Shown here: positions 6,874-8,928 of the stretch, one piece after another
Layout: each line of letters begins with the position of its first letter
Numbering within the stretch: position 1 is the stretch's first letter
Assembly: GCA_903916775.1 (NCBI GenBank)
Contig: CAIWXY010000063.1
Location: forward strand, 1-8,928
Length of the DNA stretch: 8,928 bases
Source of the DNA: an uncultured Actinomycetes bacterium
GTDB lineage: Bacteria; Actinomycetota; Actinomycetes; Nanopelagicales; Nanopelagicaceae
Direction of reading: 5' to 3'
Notes under the pieces: generated by a model
Databases searched by the model: none
What the model was told of the DNA's origin: nothing
What the model saw: only the letters and a program-made list of their open reading frames with translations
Made by a program: the position numbers and the translations under genes

Positions 6874-7505
6874 TGAATAACGTTAAGAACAATCGCCGCT
6901 ATGGCGCTCGTGACACCAATAATCAGGGGAGTGAACGCTTTGGAGTGCGAAGTGCTTCGCACAGCAACGGTGTCACGACATTTTGCTTGCCAGAGTGTGG
7001 CAATGTGGACGGCAGCTCCGCTGTCGGATTTTGGCGATCTGGCTGGTCGAATAAATCCAGTCTCACCGCCAGCGATTCCACGCATCTCAGTTTCATGAAC
7101 GTTGCGAGCTCGATGGCGTCCTGGAGCAGGAGCTCCGTAAGCGTTAATCACTCGATCGCCAGAAGTAATCGTCATGCACCAACGTGCATCAATATCATCG
7201 ATATCGCCCCATGCAATGAAGTCATCGCTCAATGGGTTGGCAATCTCGATACCCTCACTACTGAAAATTACCTTGGGCTTGATGAAAGCTGCGTAGTTGG
7301 CGGCGCTCAGGGTCATGATCACCAAAGCAGTTGTCACTATGTTGCGGATTCCACCTTCAACAAAGCTAGACCAGAGATAAAAAGCGCAGAAAAGTTCCAC
7401 CATCGCAGCGATGAAGTAATTGCCCCGAGCGCGGAACAACTCGCTATTCGTTCGGTCGATTTTGCTCTTCCTGCCCTGATCCTTCACGGTGACATCTTTC
7501 CACAA
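6870..7505 (-). CDS. PH-domain-containing membrane protein, antisense within the transporter locus
   Basis: A 211-residue protein if read from the TTG at 7505. It has two N-terminal hydrophobic segments (about 29-48 and 54-74). A bacterial PH-like domain follows, with KPKVIFSSEGIEIANPL (about 76-92), the typical AWGDIDDI (98-105) and GAPAPGR (124-130). A C-terminal hydrophobic helix is at about 192-209. Actinobacterial proteins of this layout are common and mostly of unknown role. The start is uncertain: the GTG at 7487 (codon 7) has GGAAAG upstream and may be the true start. The gene lies head to head with the ATPase gene, 17 or 35 bp apart, and its TAG overlaps the C permease stop by four bases. 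The opposite strand is also open here, but that reading is serine/asparagine-rich with no recognisable domain. Because it lies inside an importer locus, a transport link is possible but unproven. Confidence 0.85.
   Translation of the reverse strand: MWKDVTVKDQGRKSKIDRTNSELFRARGNYFIAAMVELFCAFYLWSSFVEGGIRNIVTTALVIMTLSAANYAAFIKPKVIFSSEGIEIANPLSDDFIAWGDIDDIDARWCMTITSGDRVINAYGAPAPGRHRARNVHETEMRGIAGGETGFIRPARSPKSDSGAAVHIATLWQAKCRDTVAVRSTSHSKAFTPLIIGVTSAIAAIVLNVIH
6908..6978. repeat. nested inverted repeats inside the 3' part of the PH-domain gene
   Basis: An outer pair of perfect 10-base arms (TCGTGACACC at 6908-6917 and GGTGTCACGA at 6969-6978) encloses a perfect 8-base inner palindrome (GTGCGAAG at 6945-6952 and CTTCGCAC at 6955-6962, two bases apart). 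It lies within coding sequence on the minus strand. It could fold in either the plus-strand transporter mRNA or the PH-gene mRNA. No T run follows on either strand, so it is not a typical terminator. Confidence 0.65.
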
Positions 7506-7511
7506 GTAAGC

Positions 7512-7516
7512 GAGGT
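7512..7516 (+). promoter_or_regulatory. ribosome binding site of the double ATPase gene
   Basis: GAGGT ends six bases before the ATG at 7523 and supports that start. The site lies just upstream of the minus-strand PH gene's start codon, in the head-to-head gap. I see no clear plus-strand promoter, though one could lie inside the PH gene. Confidence 0.7.
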
Positions 7517-7522
7517 ACTTTA

Positions 7523-8928
7523 ATGAGCGAGCCAGTTTTACGCGTCAAAGATTTCACAGTTGAGTTCTGGGTAGATGGAACGTGGTACCCGGCTGCTGTC
7601 GATATGAACTTCGATCTCTATCCCGGCAAGACTCTTGCCATCGTCGGAGAGTCAGGTTCTGGTAAATCAACCACAGCTATGGGCTTGATGAGCCTACTTG
7701 CTTCTAATGCGCGTACATCAGGAAGCGTCCAGGTCAAGGGAGTGGAGATGCTTGGAGCATCACCTCGTGAGCTGCAGAAGTTCCGCGGTAAAGAAGTTGC
7801 TTACATTTTCCAAGAGCCAATGACTGCACTTAATCCGGTCTACACAATTGGATTTCAGATTATCGAGACTCTTCGCACTCACTTTGACATGGGTCCAACC
7901 CAAGCACGCGCTCGCGCCATCGAGCTCATCACGCTGGTTGAAATCCCTGATCCAGAAAAGTCAGTCGATAAATATCCGCACCAACTATCTGGAGGTCAGC
8001 GCCAACGCGCCATGATCGCCCAAGCACTTGCGTGCGACCCAGCGCTCTTGGTGGCAGATGAACCAACAACTGCACTCGATGTGACAGTCCAAGCCGAAAT
8101 TCTCGATCTCATGCGCGGTCTACGCGACAAGATGAACTCTGCAATTTTGCTCATCACCCACGATATGGGTGTTGTGGCAGATATGGCCGATGACATCTTG
8201 GTTATGAAAAATGGCGTGGTCGTCGATCAAGGCAGCGCTGATGAGATCTTCAATCGACCTTCACATCCATACACTCGCGAGCTACTTGCCTCTGTTCCCA
8301 AATTGGGAAGCACTCAGATGCGCGAGCTTCCCTACGCTGCTGAATCTAAGCCAGCTCCTGTCCTCAAACTTGAGAACGTCACTATTGAATATCCAAAGCG
8401 TGGACGAATCCCAGCCTTCACTGCAGTTCGAGATTTCAATCTCGAAATTTATCCAGGAGAAATTGTTGGCCTTGTTGGCGAATCTGGTTCTGGCAAGACA
8501 ACTGTGGGACGTGCATCTATTGGGCTGATTCCTATCAAGTCAGGAAAACTCGAAGTAGTAGGTCGCGACATTAGTGGCGCATCCATGAAGGAGCTTCGCG
8601 AGATTCGTCGCAATACAGGAATTGTTTTCCAGGATCCTGCAAGCTCGCTCAATCCTCGTTTGCCGATTGGTGAAAGCATTGGAGAGCCGCTCTTTCTGGC
8701 CAAGATTGCCAAGGGCAAAGAACTCGATGCCCGCGTCGAAGAACTGCTCAGTCAGGTAGAGCTCCCTAAGAGCTATCGCAACCGTTATCCGCATGAACTA
8801 TCGGGCGGTCAACGTCAACGCGTAGGTATTGCTCGCGCACTTGCACTCGCACCAGATATTTTGATTGCCGACGAACCTACTTCGGCCCTGGATGTCTCGG
8901 TTCAAGCCCGTTTCCTAGAGCTTCTGCA
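7523..8928 (+). CDS. fused two-domain peptide-type ABC transporter ATPase (DppD-DppF fusion), 3' end outside the window
   Basis: The frame is open from the ATG at 7523 to the right edge (468 complete codons) without a stop, so the gene is partial. It powers the importer by ATP hydrolysis at the cytoplasmic face. First domain: Walker A GESGSGKST (42-50), Q-loop FQEP, signature LSGGQRQR (from 155), Walker B ALLVADE (174-180), D-loop TTALD and H-loop His213. The oligopeptide-type C-terminal extension with NRPSHPYTRELLASVP follows. Second domain: Walker A GESGSGKTT (319-327), Q-loop FQDP, signature LSGGQRQR (from 426), Walker B ILIADE (446-451) and TSALD. The second H-loop and last extension lie beyond the edge. 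All visible catalytic residues are present in both halves, so both nucleotide sites could be active. Separate DppD and DppF subunits are the alternative arrangement in many bacteria; here one chain does both jobs. Confidence 0.96.
   Translation, partial: MSEPVLRVKDFTVEFWVDGTWYPAAVDMNFDLYPGKTLAIVGESGSGKSTTAMGLMSLLASNARTSGSVQVKGVEMLGASPRELQKFRGKEVAYIFQEPMTALNPVYTIGFQIIETLRTHFDMGPTQARARAIELITLVEIPDPEKSVDKYPHQLSGGQRQRAMIAQALACDPALLVADEPTTALDVTVQAEILDLMRGLRDKMNSAILLITHDMGVVADMADDILVMKNGVVVDQGSADEIFNRPSHPYTRELLASVPKLGSTQMRELPYAAESKPAPVLKLENVTIEYPKRGRIPAFTAVRDFNLEIYPGEIVGLVGESGSGKTTVGRASIGLIPIKSGKLEVVGRDISGASMKELREIRRNTGIVFQDPASSLNPRLPIGESIGEPLFLAKIAKGKELDARVEELLSQVELPKSYRNRYPHELSGGQRQRVGIARALALAPDILIADEPTSALDVSVQARFLELL

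Noticed and set aside
6873..7523. Plus-strand open frame of 216 codons that exactly fills the gap between the C permease and ATPase genes
   Set aside because: Its translation is rich in Ser and Asn, with no domain or helix pattern. The minus strand gives a coherent PH-domain protein with three hydrophobic segments, so the plus frame is its shadow.
7996..8794. Minus- and plus-strand open frames inside the double ATPase gene
   Set aside because: They are out-of-frame readings of two ABC domains with complete visible motifs.

Overview
The window reads as chromosomal DNA of an actinomycete (Actinomycetota) with a G+C content near one half by eye, lower than in streptomycetes. The evidence is the gene style: a tRNA-guanine transglycosylase with the long actinobacterial-type central insert, an MpaB/DUF2236 oxygenase, a membrane-anchored bacterial PH-domain protein, and a peptide-type ABC transporter with an enlarged ~500-residue B permease and a fused two-domain ATPase. 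A free-living, possibly planktonic, mid-GC actinobacterium would fit, but that is inference. No rRNA, tRNA, CRISPR array, insertion sequence or phage gene is visible.

Left part (1-2069): the C-terminal part of an MpaB/DUF2236 gene enters from the left edge on the plus strand. It meets the minus-strand tgt gene tail to tail, with only 11 bp between the stop codons. tgt makes the enzyme that exchanges guanine in the anticodon of certain tRNAs during queuosine formation. A 157-bp divergent intergenic region (2070-2226) separates tgt from the transporter locus.

Right part (2227-8928): a peptide/oligopeptide-class (SBP family 5; Dpp/Opp/Nik-like) ABC importer. The order is secreted solute-binding protein, a stem-loop and a strong intrinsic terminator, B permease, C permease (ATGA overlap), an antisense PH-domain gene, and a DppD-DppF-type double ATPase that runs off the right edge. 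The binding protein would capture the solute outside the cell, the two permeases form the channel, and the two ATPase domains drive it. The substrate cannot be read from the sequence. The terminator between the binding-protein gene and the permeases fits high binding-protein expression with partial readthrough.

Three points stand out. (1) The B permease gene is split by a one-base frameshift; adding one T to a T5 run at 5356-5360 restores an ordinary 508-residue permease. (2) A complete minus-strand gene for a PH-domain membrane protein sits inside the plus-strand transporter locus. It overlaps the 3' end of the C permease gene and starts within 35 bp of the ATPase gene, so an uninterrupted transporter mRNA would be antisense to all of it. 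(3) The binding protein has an ordinary Sec signal peptide without a lipobox cysteine, unusual for a Gram-positive-type importer.

No stretch longer than 300 bases lacks a gene. The largest gaps are 2070-2226 and 4087-4274, both described below.
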